NCBI GenBank assembly: GCA_031763025.1
Contig: JASSKH010000025.1
Span: 2,852,001-2,916,000 of the forward strand
Reading direction: 5' to 3'
DNA length: 64,000 nucleotides
Source: Macrocystis pyrifera
Lineage: Eukaryota; Sar; Phaeophyceae; Laminariales; Laminariaceae
Below the pieces are notes generated by a model that was not told the DNA's origin, ran no database searches, and saw only the letters and a list, made by a program, of their open reading frames with translations. Both the position numbers and the translations under genes were made by a program. Shown here one piece after another: positions 1-13,300 of the stretch. The first letter of the stretch is position 1, and each line of letters opens with the position of its first letter.

Positions 1-370
1 CCAGCTGGGCGAGAATCTCCCTCCACCGACCCCACCCCCACCCCAACTACCACTCCCGACGTTCTACCATCACCATCATCACCACCACCACCACCACCAC
101 CACCGCGCTCCTCAACAAACACCATCACCATCACCACCACCACCACCACCACCATAACGCGATAACTCGTACCTCGGCCCACGCTATACACAGCGCTATC
201 ACGACCGACCGTCGCGGATCTATCACCGCTACCCTACCGTGACATTCGTGGCACACGGTAGCCGGCAGGAGACGACAATCCCCCACGACCCCCACCCCCA
301 AACAAGACCAACCCCGCGAGACAACTCGCGACTCCGCCCCGCTGGCGCTTGTATCGCGGCACCCGACAGC

Positions 371-415
371 CTCAATCTGCGCCAGCCCCTCGGTGGGGTC
401 GGCCGCATCTCTTGC
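371..415 (-). CDS. Possible paralogous exon end of the Tudor-like gene
   Basis: The minus strand reads RDAADPTEGLAQIE, nearly the same as the exon end EPDPTEGLAPIE at 2357. The DNA differs mainly at third codon positions, which argues for protein-level conservation. The exon start is unresolved and the following bases (GCTGTC) would be a weak GC donor. It may be the tail of a second repeat unit in the same protein. Confidence 0.35.
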
Positions 416-1599
416 CCCTCCTCGCCTCCGTTTTCCGACTCACCCCGAGATTACCGCTGTTTCCACAGCCCAAATCCCAACCCTCCGCCATCATCGCCCC
501 ACCCCACCACCATAAAGGTCCCACCCCCGCTACCATCGTCCTGGCGCGATACCTCCCGACCCACTCCACGCTCCTGTGTTACCGTAGCTACCGCGACAGT
601 AAACAGCATAGGACCCGCCACCAGACCATCACCACCACCACCAACATCACCCCCCACCTCCTGCCCCTCCTTTTTCTTTTTTTTCACCCTCCGGCGGATT
701 GGTAAAAATAAAGCTTAAGCTTCACCACACTTCCACGTTCCAATTTCGTGTCGTGTGTCAACTAAACCCATAACTCCCGTCGCAACATGAGCGCAGGCTG
801 CTCTTACCACTGGCGCTTGGGCACGTTGACCCGACCTGACTGGCCCCCGAGAGGGGCAGGTGCGGTGGAGATAGCCACCCAGAAGAGGCATCTCCTCCGG
901 GTAGTGTGGGACTCGCGCGCCCCCCCAAGCAACAACAAACGCCACCCCCATCACCTCCACCACTACCTCCCTCACTCCCCAAGCAGCACCACCCCTACCC
1001 CCGTTTCTCCCCTCCCTCCCTCCCTCCCTACCTCCACCACCACCACCCTCGCGATACCCTCCCCGCACAGTCGCTACCGTCCTTGCTATCGAGTCGGCTC
1101 AACTTGCCACGGCATTCAAGCCCAGCACAACAGCAGTCGCAAGCAACCTCAATCGCGGCCAATCATACCACTTTGTCCAGAAACATATAGGAGCTGGGTA
1201 CTGGCTGACTCAGCCAGTAGCGATGATACTGTTTGTCGTCAAAATCAATCAGTATACTGGATTGCAGCAGTATACTGTCTCCCGTCTCTCCTCTCTCCTC
1301 CGCAAACGCAATTGGTGGGTTTCCGTCCTATAATATGGCGTGTACCTTGGGCGTTACGTACGATAACACAAGTACTGGCGAATATACTGGCCACGTCAAT
1401 CAGCAGATGACTACTGTACTGTACTTCCAGTACATACTGGTATTTGCCAGTGCCCAGCCCTAGGATTACGAGGACCGTGTGGATGAATTATTAATAGTAG
1501 TGTACAAACGATCCTTGTATTAATATTATGGAAGGTTTGATCACGATCTGCACTACATCTGCACACCTACATTTGCCATTGCGAGATGGATAGATGCTA

Positions 1600-1930
1600 T
1601 GCAAGAGCTGTATCAAACAGATCCCGCCAGGCAAAAGACGTTCGCAAGAAGAGCCGTATCAGACAGATCCATCCCACCCCGCACACACGTTCGCACAACG
1701 AGCCGGATCACACAGATCCCATCCCCCCCCAAACACGTTCGCAAGAAGAGCTGTGTCAGACACATCCATCCCGCCCCGGCAAACACCTTCGCACGAAGAC
1801 CTGTCTCGAATAGATCCCACCCCCCCGCGATCACGTTCGCAAAAAGAGCTTTGTCTAACAGATCCCGCCCGACCAATCATGTTCACATGGAGATCTGTGC
1901 ACAACAGATCCCACCAGGTGAACATGCTTC
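1600..1930. repeat. Minisatellite, about 57-bp unit
   Basis: About six units containing ACGTTCGCAAGAAGAGC and CAGACAGATCCCA. An isolated unit is at 2280-2335. ORFs in all frames are translated repeat. Confidence 0.8.
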
Positions 1931-2356
1931 TCAACTATGTACTGTAAGACGCCTGTTACGGTAGGGGGGTGCACCTTCAACTTTCCTGAGAACTTTCTTC
2001 AACTTTTATGGTAATTTTCTGAGGCTGCTTCCCCTACTTGAGGAGATAGATCTGTCTCACCCGAAAATCTGACAAAGCATGAAACGGAGATCACCAATAC
2101 AATGCTCTAGGTATACAAGGCACGCCTTATTCTAAAACAGTACTTGGTTTCCAACCATATTCGGTAGTGTTGTAAGTGCCCTTAGGGAGCACCGTCAGTC
2201 ACACATTTTTGCCAAAAAACGGTATACCGGTATCTATATCGTAGCGCGGGTCACAAGACCTGCGTCAACCGTACCCCACCCGCCAAACATGTTCGCCTAA
2301 GAAGAGCTGTTCCAGACAGATCCCACCCCACCAAACAGCAGCAGCAAAAAACTGAC

Positions 2357-2521
2357 CTCGATCGGGGCCAATCCTTCCGTCGGGTCCGGCTCCATTTCCT
2401 TCACTTCCCCCCCGTTGGGCTGCGCGCGCTCCACGATGTAGAAGGCCGTCCGCAGCATATTCACCCACCGTTTCTCCCCAGACCTGCGGTACTCCACGCA
2501 GTGCTTCCCGGACTTGTGGTA
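2357..2521 (-). CDS. Second half of Tudor-like fold, 55-codon exon
   Basis: Flanked by acceptor ATGTGCAG and donor GAG|GTCAGT, the exon reads YHKSGKHCVEYRRSGEKRWV, NMLRTAFYIVERAQPNGGEV, then KEMEPDPTEGLAPIE, with no stop and phase 0 at both ends. It completes the barrel begun at 23635-24300. The surroundings are non-coding and its G+C is higher than the flanks, as expected of an exon. Confidence 0.65.
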
Positions 2522-4289
2522 CTGCACATTTACATGTATTTGTTTTCGTTTTCGTTTCGGATCGTGATATTGAATTGCACATTTTTTGTGTTTGTTCAAT
2601 TTTTTTCAACCGATTTTTCGCGCGCGGGAGGGGAAACGGAAGGCATTGGAGGGAGGGAGGGGGGGGGATGGGGGGGGGTTACTTGCTACCGCAGGATGCG
2701 AAAAACGAGGCGAGTGTTGCCAGAGATACCAAAATGATCATGATGGGGGGGGGGGGGGGGGGGGGAGGGGAAGGGAGAGGGGGGCGGGGCGGAAGGGGAG
2801 GGGGTACATGCTATCACAGAATGGAAAAAAGCGAGGATATCGATACCAAAAGCATTTGACAGGTACACCAGACGGTATTTTATTTTATTTTATTTTATTT
2901 TTTCATCATCACTTTTACTTTCCAGCCCACTCGTAGGAGGTTTTACCCTCGACGATCTTCTGGACAAGCCGTGGTCACAGGTGTCGTGCCTTCTCCCCCC
3001 CGGTACGTGCCTTTAGTTTTTATTGCGCATAGGGTTCAGCATTCCCACTGCTCGTCGATTTTCATCGAATGTACAGCTAACTCACGCTCTCGCGCTTTCC
3101 GCTAATCAATTTTATGCAAGAAAAAGTCCCTACGAGCATGCACTCGGTGAGACTCGAACTCACGAAATTGATCTTGATAGGCTCGCGGACCACCTACCAA
3201 GCCACCGGGGTTGATCTAGACCCGAAAAAACGAAAACATAGTATAGCCGCGACTCGGTACGAATTTCGAGTCACCAACTACCACGTAGTTAATACTACAG
3301 CAGTAGGACAAAGAGTAAGTCGTTTCCCGGAGGTGCCGACTATCCGACGTATTAGGTTTCCATAATGGTAGGAAGGATTACCGAATGCGGGATTCGTAGG
3401 TACTTTTTTTGGGGGGGGGGGAAGGGGGGGGGGGGCGGAGAGGCCCCTCTCGGCCGGGAAGCAGAGCTGATTTGGCTCGATTCGTTCGTCGGACTCAAGT
3501 CGGCAAATCGGCTGGCCATCAGCTGGCTTCGCTAGCCGACTTGCCGACTAAACCCAGTTCATCGGCTACCAACACCTATGCCGACTAGCAGTTAGTCGTG
3601 AAGTCCTGCGACTAGCGCTGTGAGCTAGTTGATAGTTGACAATTCGCTGGCGACCATCTGACTGAGTTGACCAGCCGGCTGGCACCGTTTCGGCTTCAGA
3701 ACACAACGAAAGACGACGAAAAAAATAAATACCAGCGGCCTTCGGGACTGCAATCGGCGTCGGCGCCGTCGATGGCGACGGGTTCCGATGCGCCATGAGT
3801 TAGTTGCAGTAGAGGCCTCTCAACTCTCTCTCTCTCTATCCCCCTCTCACAGCGAGTGGTCTCACGGGGAAAGGCGCACGCCGTCGCAAAAGAAGCCGTC
3901 TATAAACAACGAAACCCAACTATTACGGGGGGCCATAGTAAATAGGACCTACGGTACACACAATAATCTATACATTTCCCTATTTTTACCAACAATACTT
4001 GGTCCTGTTTACTACGGTCCCCCGTGACAGTGGGACGGTTGGCACTCCTGCGACGAACCATATTACCTACAGCTATCAATAGCGACTTTCAGTCATCCTA
4101 CTCACAGCTCTACTCGTACATATACAAAGCTACACGCTTTCACGACGCGCGCTCTTCTTTCTTTGAACGCCCTTCGTGGTGCCAAAAAACGCGTCGTAAA
4201 TATATATTGTTTGTCGTTCGAGTCAGGCCGCTGTATTTCGCTGAATTCATCATGCATATTCAATGAGAACTCGTATCGTATGCTGAGTA

Positions 4290-4327
<38 letters not shown>

Positions 4328-7300
4328 TGTTCACATTAAACCGTTCTTTCTACGCGTCGACATCGAGCACAACCAGTGTCCGTGCCGATTCTTCAAACCT
4401 AGAGAGATACAAGTTCTGTGGTCACCAAGCTACGCCACATCAGAGATACTACGTTGCCACGTATGCAGTGCAATGCCATGTCATCATGCTGCGTACGACA
4501 GGCACGACATACCCATTCCATGACCTAGAGAAACAAAAACGAAACAAAGACAGAGAAAAAACAAAAAACAAAAAAGAAAGACAATTCGAAAGAGAAAAGA
4601 AACAAAAAAAAAGAAACAAAAATATACCTGGTATATGTATATACTTCAGTATAGCAACAAACCATCGTACTATTTTTAGCTCATTTTATTGTTTTCTTTG
4701 CGGTGACCCTATGTGATTTTCATTTCTCTTCCTTTCTCCGATTGATAAGCCTTATTGAAGGAGTCGTGTGGCGTGGGTGGATGACGAGCCTGCTTTGCTT
4801 ATTTCGTACTGTCTGACGCCGAGGGGCCGGGCATAGTCGACGAACGCTGGACGAGGGTGGCAGACAGGGTAGCAAGGTACCAGGCGGGCCAGCAGGGAGA
4901 CCCTGGCTGTGCTACTCGTACCATAAACTGCTGCCGCTACCTGGAGCATGCCTTGTGCTTTGCTTTGGTTTGCCTGTTATTTTTCCCTTGGTTCCTAGTC
5001 TTACTCTGCTGACGAATAGTGGTGTTTTTTCTTTTTCTTTTTTTTCCAGCTCGTTCCTTTCAAGTGTCTGCCACGTCCCCTACGCGGGGGTGCGATGGTT
5101 TGTTGCTATACTGAAGTATATACATATACCACGTATATTTTTGTTTCTTTTCTCTTTCGAATTGTCTTTGTTTTTGTTTTTTCTCTTTGTTTCGTTTTTG
5201 TTTCGTTTTTGTTTCTCTAGGTCATGGAATGGGTATGTCGTGCCTGTCGTACGCAGCATGATGACATGGCATTGCATTGCATACGTGGCAACGTAGTATC
5301 TCTGATGTGGCGTAGCTTTGTGACCACAGAACTTGTTTATCTCTAGGTTTGAAGAATCGGCACGGACACTGGTTGTGCTCGATGTCGACGCGTAGAAAGA
5401 ACGGTTTAATGTGAACTAAACAACAACAACAACAACAACGCCGGACGTGGCAGACACTTGAAAAGAACGAGCTGGAAAAAAAAGAAAAAGAAGAAAACAC
5501 ACTATTAATAGTCGTCAACAGAGTAAGACTAAGAACCAAGGGAAAAATAACAGGCAAACCAAACAAAGCACAAGGCATGCTCCAGATAGCGGCAGCAGTT
5601 CATGGTACGAGTAGCACAGCCAGGGTCTCCCTGTACGTAAGTATAAACAGCAGTTGATACAAAACAGCACTCCGCCCAGGAGTTCTGCACACGTACAATA
5701 AATGAAGAAAATGAACATGAGCACGAAGAAAAAGCGTGCGTCTTCCTTCTCGTGCGCGCAGAGAACTATTCCGGGAAACCATAGTAAACAGGACCTAGGA
5801 CCTACAGTTAGTAGCAATACACACAAAAACCTACCAGGTTCGTACCAGGTATATATTTCCGTATTTTCACGAACAATATTTGGTCTTGTTGACTACGGTC
5901 CCCCGTTATATTAATCGTAATAGTGAGTACGCGCGTACCGGTAGCCCGTTGATGGTTACTCGCCCTTTCAGGACTGCAGTCCCGTTTGGAGGGCAAACTA
6001 TGAATACTTATTTACGGGGGGCGATAGTAAATAGGACCAAATATTGTCAGCAAAAATACGGAAATATATAGGTTTTTGTGTGTACCTATTTACTATGGTC
6101 CCCCGTCACAGAATATGAGTGGTCTGTCTCGCAAAACGGGACTGCAGTCCTAAAAGGGTCGACACTATTAATACAAAAAAAAAATCTACTGCTGTACCGG
6201 GTATATCGTATGACAACAGCAGTAGTCGTCGGCATCGACATCACACGGACGGTACGAGTTCTCACAAGCGGTCGCTGCATCCAACATGTAATACATAGAT
6301 GTAACACCTGGTACATTCTAACGGTACGCAGAAAAGCACCGCTCATAGCAGCAGTTGCATGTCAATCACAAGCTCTTCATAAATTTCGAGAAGCACAGCG
6401 TGACATCAGCAACCTACTGCAAAATGAGCTAATTCTACTATTAATACTACTATTACGGGGGACTGTACCAGGTAGTAAATAGGACCTACGGGACACACAC
6501 ACAAAAAAAAACCTTTGTACTTACCTATTTTTACTAAAAAAAATTGGTCCTATTTTTGACTACAGTATGGTCTCCCCCTAATGCTAACAGCTGTTATTAA
6601 CAGTGGAGGTTTTCCCGCCGCTCGAGAGCAACGAAAGTACCATACTACGTGGAAGTGCCACCAGATCCCGATACAGCAAGCACCTCCCCAGCAGTATACT
6701 TCTTTCTTTTCTTCGTTCCCCACCCCATTCATCATTTCCGCCCTTCTTTTCTCGTTCCTGCTATGCTTACGAGTCACGACTCAGATCCGGGGTCACACCG
6801 CAGGCTCTTCTTATCCCCCCTCCCCAAGCCTTGCATTTTTCATCGTGGAAAAGACTTCAGCCCTTGCTTCCTTCGTCGACTCGCGAATTGCGCCTACCCA
6901 CGCCGCGCAAAAAACAGGCGCATTCGGCGCTTGGTGCCATTCGAGAACAAACTTGATTCGATACGGAGAAAATCGAATTCCACGATGCCAACACGCTATC
7001 AAAACAGCAACAAAAACTTTCAAGTATGTCAGGACAAAGCACTTTCACCCCCCGACAAGACCGCAACTTCGCCTTTGACATGCCATGACTTGACACTAAA
7101 CTGCTGTACACTATCACGGGGGGGCATAGTAAATAGGACCAAATATTGTTGGTAAATATATGGAAACATATGGGTGTTTGTGTGTAAAGTAGGTCCTATT
7201 AACTATGGTTCCCCGTAATTCTTGGTAGGTTTTAGTGTGGAACGCTTGGCCCTACACCCTTGACAGCGCACATTTTGAGTGGGCTTTGACAAGACATGTC

Positions 7301-10300
7301 TCTCCTGACGTATTTCATCAACAGCAGCGGTATTCGAGGTCAACCCCTACCTACTATTATGGAAGACCATAACAAATAGGGCCGAATATTGTTGGCAAAA
7401 AATACGTAAATATATAGGTTTTTATGTACACCATAGGTCCCATTAACTATGGTCCCCCGTAATACACCGCCGGGGTGAATAACCTACATCAACCCTTTCA
7501 GGGCAAACTGTAGAGCAGCTCCATTTTGGTGACAAACCACGCAATTTCCCAGTAGTTTGTCCCCTAAACGGGACTGCTCTACAGTGGTAAATACATACGG
7601 GGGGGGGGGGGGGGAGGGGCCCAGTAATCATAACCTACGACGGACAAAAAAACCCCCCCAGATATCCCCCATGTTTCGACACCACATCTTTGGCCCTGTG
7701 TTCGACAAAATTGTCAACAAACCCTGTGTACGACACCACCAAAAACTGACCCTAACCCATTACATCCTCACCCGAGGGCTCTTCGCGGGTCATGACCCCA
7801 CCCCCCCCCGGGTCGGGAGTTTTTTTTTTCTTTATTCTCACGTGATCGGGTCCGGTAACCGTTTTATCCGACCCGATACGAAGTGACCTCAACCCCGATG
7901 TTTTCGAACCGGCTCGTGAATAGCCCTGATCACAATGATTAGCGTTGGTCTCGTTGTCTCGTGTACACCGGTGTGTGTCAAGCGTCACTTCAAACTATTC
8001 TTTCGAGCAAGGCGGTATGGCTCTGCTGACTATTTCTGGCGCTTCTTGCCCCACAAACACAGCAGCAGGGGTCTTCCCTCTACAGCACAGCAGTGTCAGC
8101 TTTAAACTGCCGGCGCACGATATATAATGCCGGTGAAATCGCTCGACACAGTCCAGCAGATAGAATGAAAGCCAGTGAGGCACTATTATGCGGAATACTG
8201 CCGCTGTTCGTATGCGCCTGGCATATTCCGGAATGATAGAGGCACCAACCACCACCGCTCTCTGTTCGGGAAAAATAGTGGGTCAAGGTGGCACGCGTCA
8301 GAGGGTCATAACGCCTACGAACACATCACACGTAGCGTGTGTAGTCACAACTCGACGCGTGTCGACGAGGGAAGAAAGCGCTGGGCTCTTCCCGAGAAAA
8401 AAACGAAGGCCAAAGGCATGCAGCGCACGTGTAGAGGGGGGAGGAGCGCCCGCTGTGTGCCCCCGGGTTTGAGCTACGAAAGAGAGGGGACTGGAGAAGA
8501 ACGGGGAAGCTACTACTAATGCTGTATTAGATGGGAAAATAATAATAATAAAAAAAAGACAAAAACAAAAACAAAAACAAAAAAATCCAAATGTCAGAAT
8601 CCAGACGCGAAAGTCAGAGTCCAGATGCGAATGTCAGAACGCCGGTGTGCTACATAGGAGCACCGTGCCGGGATCTCGTCCACAAAAAAATCAGAAGAGA
8701 AACCCCCCCCCCCCCCCCCCCCCCCCGACAAAACGACAAACAAAAAGCAGAACCCTGACGGTCGGACCGTTCAGAGAGCTCACCCGGCCGATGCACATGT
8801 ATGTGTACACGATGTTCGCTGCATGTACGAACCACCCCCCTCGGAAGTTTAAAGGCCATTCGGTAGACCTGTGAGCCGGCACGACTCAAGTCGCCGACTA
8901 ATTATTAGTCGGACCAATAGTTACTCGTTTATCGGAGGTGTCGACTATCAAACTTGTACGAGCTGGGCCAGCCGAGACACTGTCGATTTAGGAGGTCGGC
9001 CATGCAGCGCCCAATTTTACGCAGTTGGACATGAATTTTTGACACGGTGGTGTCCATGCACCAACCGAGACGTGTCGTTCCGAGCTTTTTTCGTTTTGTT
9101 TAATTGTTCGAGAGATATGACCGCAACATGAACCCCAAAAAACAGAAACACGACTGAAACTCTAAAAAACGAAAAATCAAAAAGCCAGGAACGACATAAA
9201 TTTCGCATGGGCGTCACAAAACGCGATGATAAAATTTCAGATCGAAATCGCAAAATTCAGCGCTGCATCGCAGTAAATGCCATTTTTCTCCGTTACACTT
9301 GATTCAAGTACGAAATATTGTTTTTGGCCACATCTCGTGATAGGCAAAGAACTGGGCATTGAAACTGATGTCGATATTGTCTTTGTATCCCCAGCAACGT
9401 CTCCACCATATTTCGCCTTCATCGGGAACGACGATTTTACTACGGAGTTTCGTGTAAAAAGTTGGTGTTTTTGAGTTTTTGGCCGATATCTCGTCGAGTT
9501 TTATGAGTCCAATTACTAACAACATGTCATATTTTTCATGTACTTTTTTTTTTTCGCACATGCACTGATATGTCAGCGTCAGTGCCTCCAAATTTCAAAG
9601 TCCTAATTCGCTGTGGTTCACGAGAACCGACTCCATCACTGATTGCCCGCTTCATGGCTGGCCCAGCTCGTAGGGTTTCCATATTTATTTTTGTAGAAAG
9701 AATTGCTGAATGCGGGATACACCTTTCTTTCTTGGGCGGTTGGGGGGTGGGGGGGGGGGGGGGGGGGGGGAGCTCGGCGTCAGTAGTCGGCAAGTCGGCT
9801 GGCCATCAGCTGCCTTCGCCAAGCGACTTACCGACTAAAGTATTTTTAGTTGGCTAGCATCACCCACCGATTACGGTAGCAATTACTACGGGGGACCATA
9901 GTAAATAGGACCAAATATTGTTAGTAAAAATAGGTGAATATATAGGTTTTTATGCATACCATAGGTCCTATTAACTATGGTCCCCCGTAACAGTCGTGGA
10001 ATCCGCCCCACCCACAGCTTGTATCACCGTTTGGGCAAAATACGATGGCAACAGAAATGGACCCAAACTGCAAACGACGAGGGGTACACACAAACAAAAA
10101 AAAAAGAAGGGAAACCCGGAGCCCGCCACACTCGCGTGATGTAGTATCGCACCAGAGGTACGGCGGTATTCACCTCGCATGTATACACCACTCTGTCAAG
10201 ACATTTAAGGGCCGTTACTATTACGGGGGGCCATAGTAAAGAGGACCAAATATTGTTAGTACAAATATGGAAACATATAGGTTTTTGTGTATACCGTAGG

Positions 10301-13300
10301 TCCTATATACTATGGCCCTCCGCAATGATAGGGTCTATTTATTCTAGTACTATATAGCACTATTAATAATAGAAACGCCAAAACCGGTCCTCAGATGTTT
10401 CGGACAAGGAGCAGTCTCCTGCATACCCGCGGGTAATACTCTCCCGGATATATACTCGTAGCATTTACATCAGTCCCACCCTGGCCGTCAACATAAGGAG
10501 CGGTTGGTCTTCGTATTTGATCTCTTAATGGCCCTTCTATTTCCGCCCAGCGTGTTGATACTGCACCGACCGGAGATAGGGCGGGCTGTGAATCGGCTGG
10601 ATATTGGTCGCCGACTACTCATCAGTTGGTTAGGTATTAGGGTCAAGTCAACAGGGAGGGAACACAGTACTCGGAATTGTGGAGTGTAAACATACCAGGG
10701 GGAGACTACGGTTTTTTGGGTGCATCACGGGTTCCGATTGCTGTGTAAGCCCCTCCTATTACGGGGGGGGGGGCACATTAAATAGCACCTACGGTACGGA
10801 CAAAAACCTATATATTTCGCCATTTTTATTGACAATATTTGGTCCTATTTACTATGGTCCCCCGCAAATAAGTATTATTAAAAGTAGTGGTGTAGATCGT
10901 AGGTAGGTGAACGCGGGTATATTCGCGGAATTCTACGTCCGTCCGTCTTCCGTGGCTTGACTTGGCGCGCGTTCGTGGCTCGACGCGTGTGTTTTTGTAT
11001 TGCTAAAACAACAGTAAAAAGTCGGTTAATCGGCTTACTTCACCACCCAACTAATAAGTGCAGTAGTAGTACCAACATACATAAATATATATACATGTCT
11101 CGAAAAATATAAGGACCGTTTGTATACTAATACCTAATCAAATAGGTTCTTATATTCCGGGACAGAGCGGTAACGGACAAGCCCTGCCGCCTTATCGCTC
11201 ACAGCCCCAGTCTCAGGACAAAAAGTGTCAAAACGTCGCCTGTACTGCTACGTACTGCTGTATGTGTAGTCGAAATGTCAGAATTCAGACGCACGCGCAA
11301 AGCCAGAATTCAGACGCGAATACCGACGTACCACAATTAATGTCAGAAGGCCAGAAACGGCGGACACACAGACAGACGGGGCGGGCGGGCGACGGGTCTT
11401 CGTCCACAAAACAAGAAGAGATATTATACCGCCGTACCACATTGGACGTGATTACATAAAGTAAGACCGTTTGGGCTACGTATGAATGTTTAGATGTTAT
11501 ATAGATGGTCCGTCCGCCCAGTACCCAGGGTGTCATGAATCTCGTGAAACACTGCGAATTAGGCTACACAAAGTATGAAGTACCAGGTACCAACCTTGAC
11601 GCGCACCACTGCTGCTGCTGGTGCAAACAAACAACTATTAATATGTACAATGAAAAAAAACTAGTAATAACCCGTTTTTTCCCGACGCCATCTCGCCGAG
11701 ATAGATATCCGCGAAAATCAAAACCATAAACTTTTTTTTACACCAAAAATTCGTATAAAAACTGTCATTTTTGATCAAGATGAAATATTTGGGAGACAGC
11801 AGTGCTGAAGACACAAGGAGACGATCGATGTAAGTCTCGCCGCCCAATGCGTCACCAATCACGTATGAATGTTTAGATGTTAGATGGTCCGTCCGCCCAG
11901 TACGTACCCAGGGTGTCATGAATCTCGTGAAACACTGCGAATTAGGCTACACAACGTATGAAGTACCAGGTACTAACCTTGACGCACCACTGCTGCTGCT
12001 GGTGCAAAAAAACAACTATTAATATGTACAAGGAAAAAAAACTAGTAATAACCTGTTTTTTCCCGACGCCATCTCGCCGAGATAGATATCCGCGAAAATC
12101 AAAACCATAAACTTTTTTTACACCAAAATTCGTATAAAAAACTGTCATTTTTGATCAAGATGAAATATTTGGGAGACAGCAGTGCTGAAGACACAAGGAG
12201 ACGATCGATGTAAGTCTCGCCGCCCAATGCGTCACCAATCAAGACATGTAACATAAAACAATTACACACTAAATACAAGTAATAACGGGAATGAATTGAC
12301 GTTATTTCTTCGATGCCCCGCTCAATTCTGCAAATTTCCGACTGAAAATTTAACCTCGTATTTGGACCGTATGCGCAAATAAATGTATTTCGTACGAACC
12401 ATCCCGTTTGAATTTTCGCTTTTTCACGCTATTAATAGTTGAGGCCGCTTATTATTTTTTCCAAGTTTTGGATCGGTCGTATATCCTGGGGGGAAACAAA
12501 AAAAAAGGGAGGGCATCCCAAACGTCGGTGGGCACAAAAAGAACACCGTTTAAAAAAATCACGTCAAAATACATACGCTTTCGGAGCATAATAGCCAATC
12601 AACCGTTTTAAAGCAGCGCCGTGGCTGGCCCAGCTCGTACTCGTACGGTGTTCACCTCGCATGCGCAAGCACACCCGCTACCCACGCACTACGAGTATAA
12701 TTGTCCAATTGTGTTCCCCTCCGCAAGGAATACCTATCCTTCATGACGGCAGATAAAACCCCCATGTACTCGTAGTACGCGCGATCCAAGTATCTTACGG
12801 GTGTCGACGGGTAACAGCAGCATACGTATACCAGTCCGGTAGGAAACATAAGGTACTTCAGAGCGTATTGTGGCAATCAAAATGTAACGCATATCTTCGG
12901 TCAGACTGGTAGAAAGAACGGCTTTGATGTGACGAACACACACTCAAATGCGCAGTTTGCAAAGACGAGATATTGCGGGGGACCACAGTAAAAACAGGAC
13001 CCACGGTACACACAAAAACCTATACATTCCCTTTTTTTTAAAAATTAATATTTAGTCCTAATTTACTACGATATGGTCCCCCGTAATCGTAGTCGACTAC
13101 TAATACGGGGGTCCATAGTTAAGAGGACCTATGGAACACATAAAAACCTATATATTTATAATTTTTTTACTGACGATATTTGGTCCTATTTACTATGGTC
13201 CCCCGCAATAACAGCTCGTTTTTTTTTTATCGACTTACCATAAAATCCAAAAGAGGTTATGCCGATGGCTGGCGTCGCTCCCGTCCCTTGACGGTTCAGC

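Noticed and set aside
239-1410. Proline/threonine-rich ORFs on the plus strand at the left edge
   Set aside because: CCA and CCT low-complexity DNA; open in several frames on both strands.
3120-3210. tRNA gene
   Set aside because: Box-like motifs are present, but the same segment heads a roughly 310-bp repeat in four places, so it is a SINE head.
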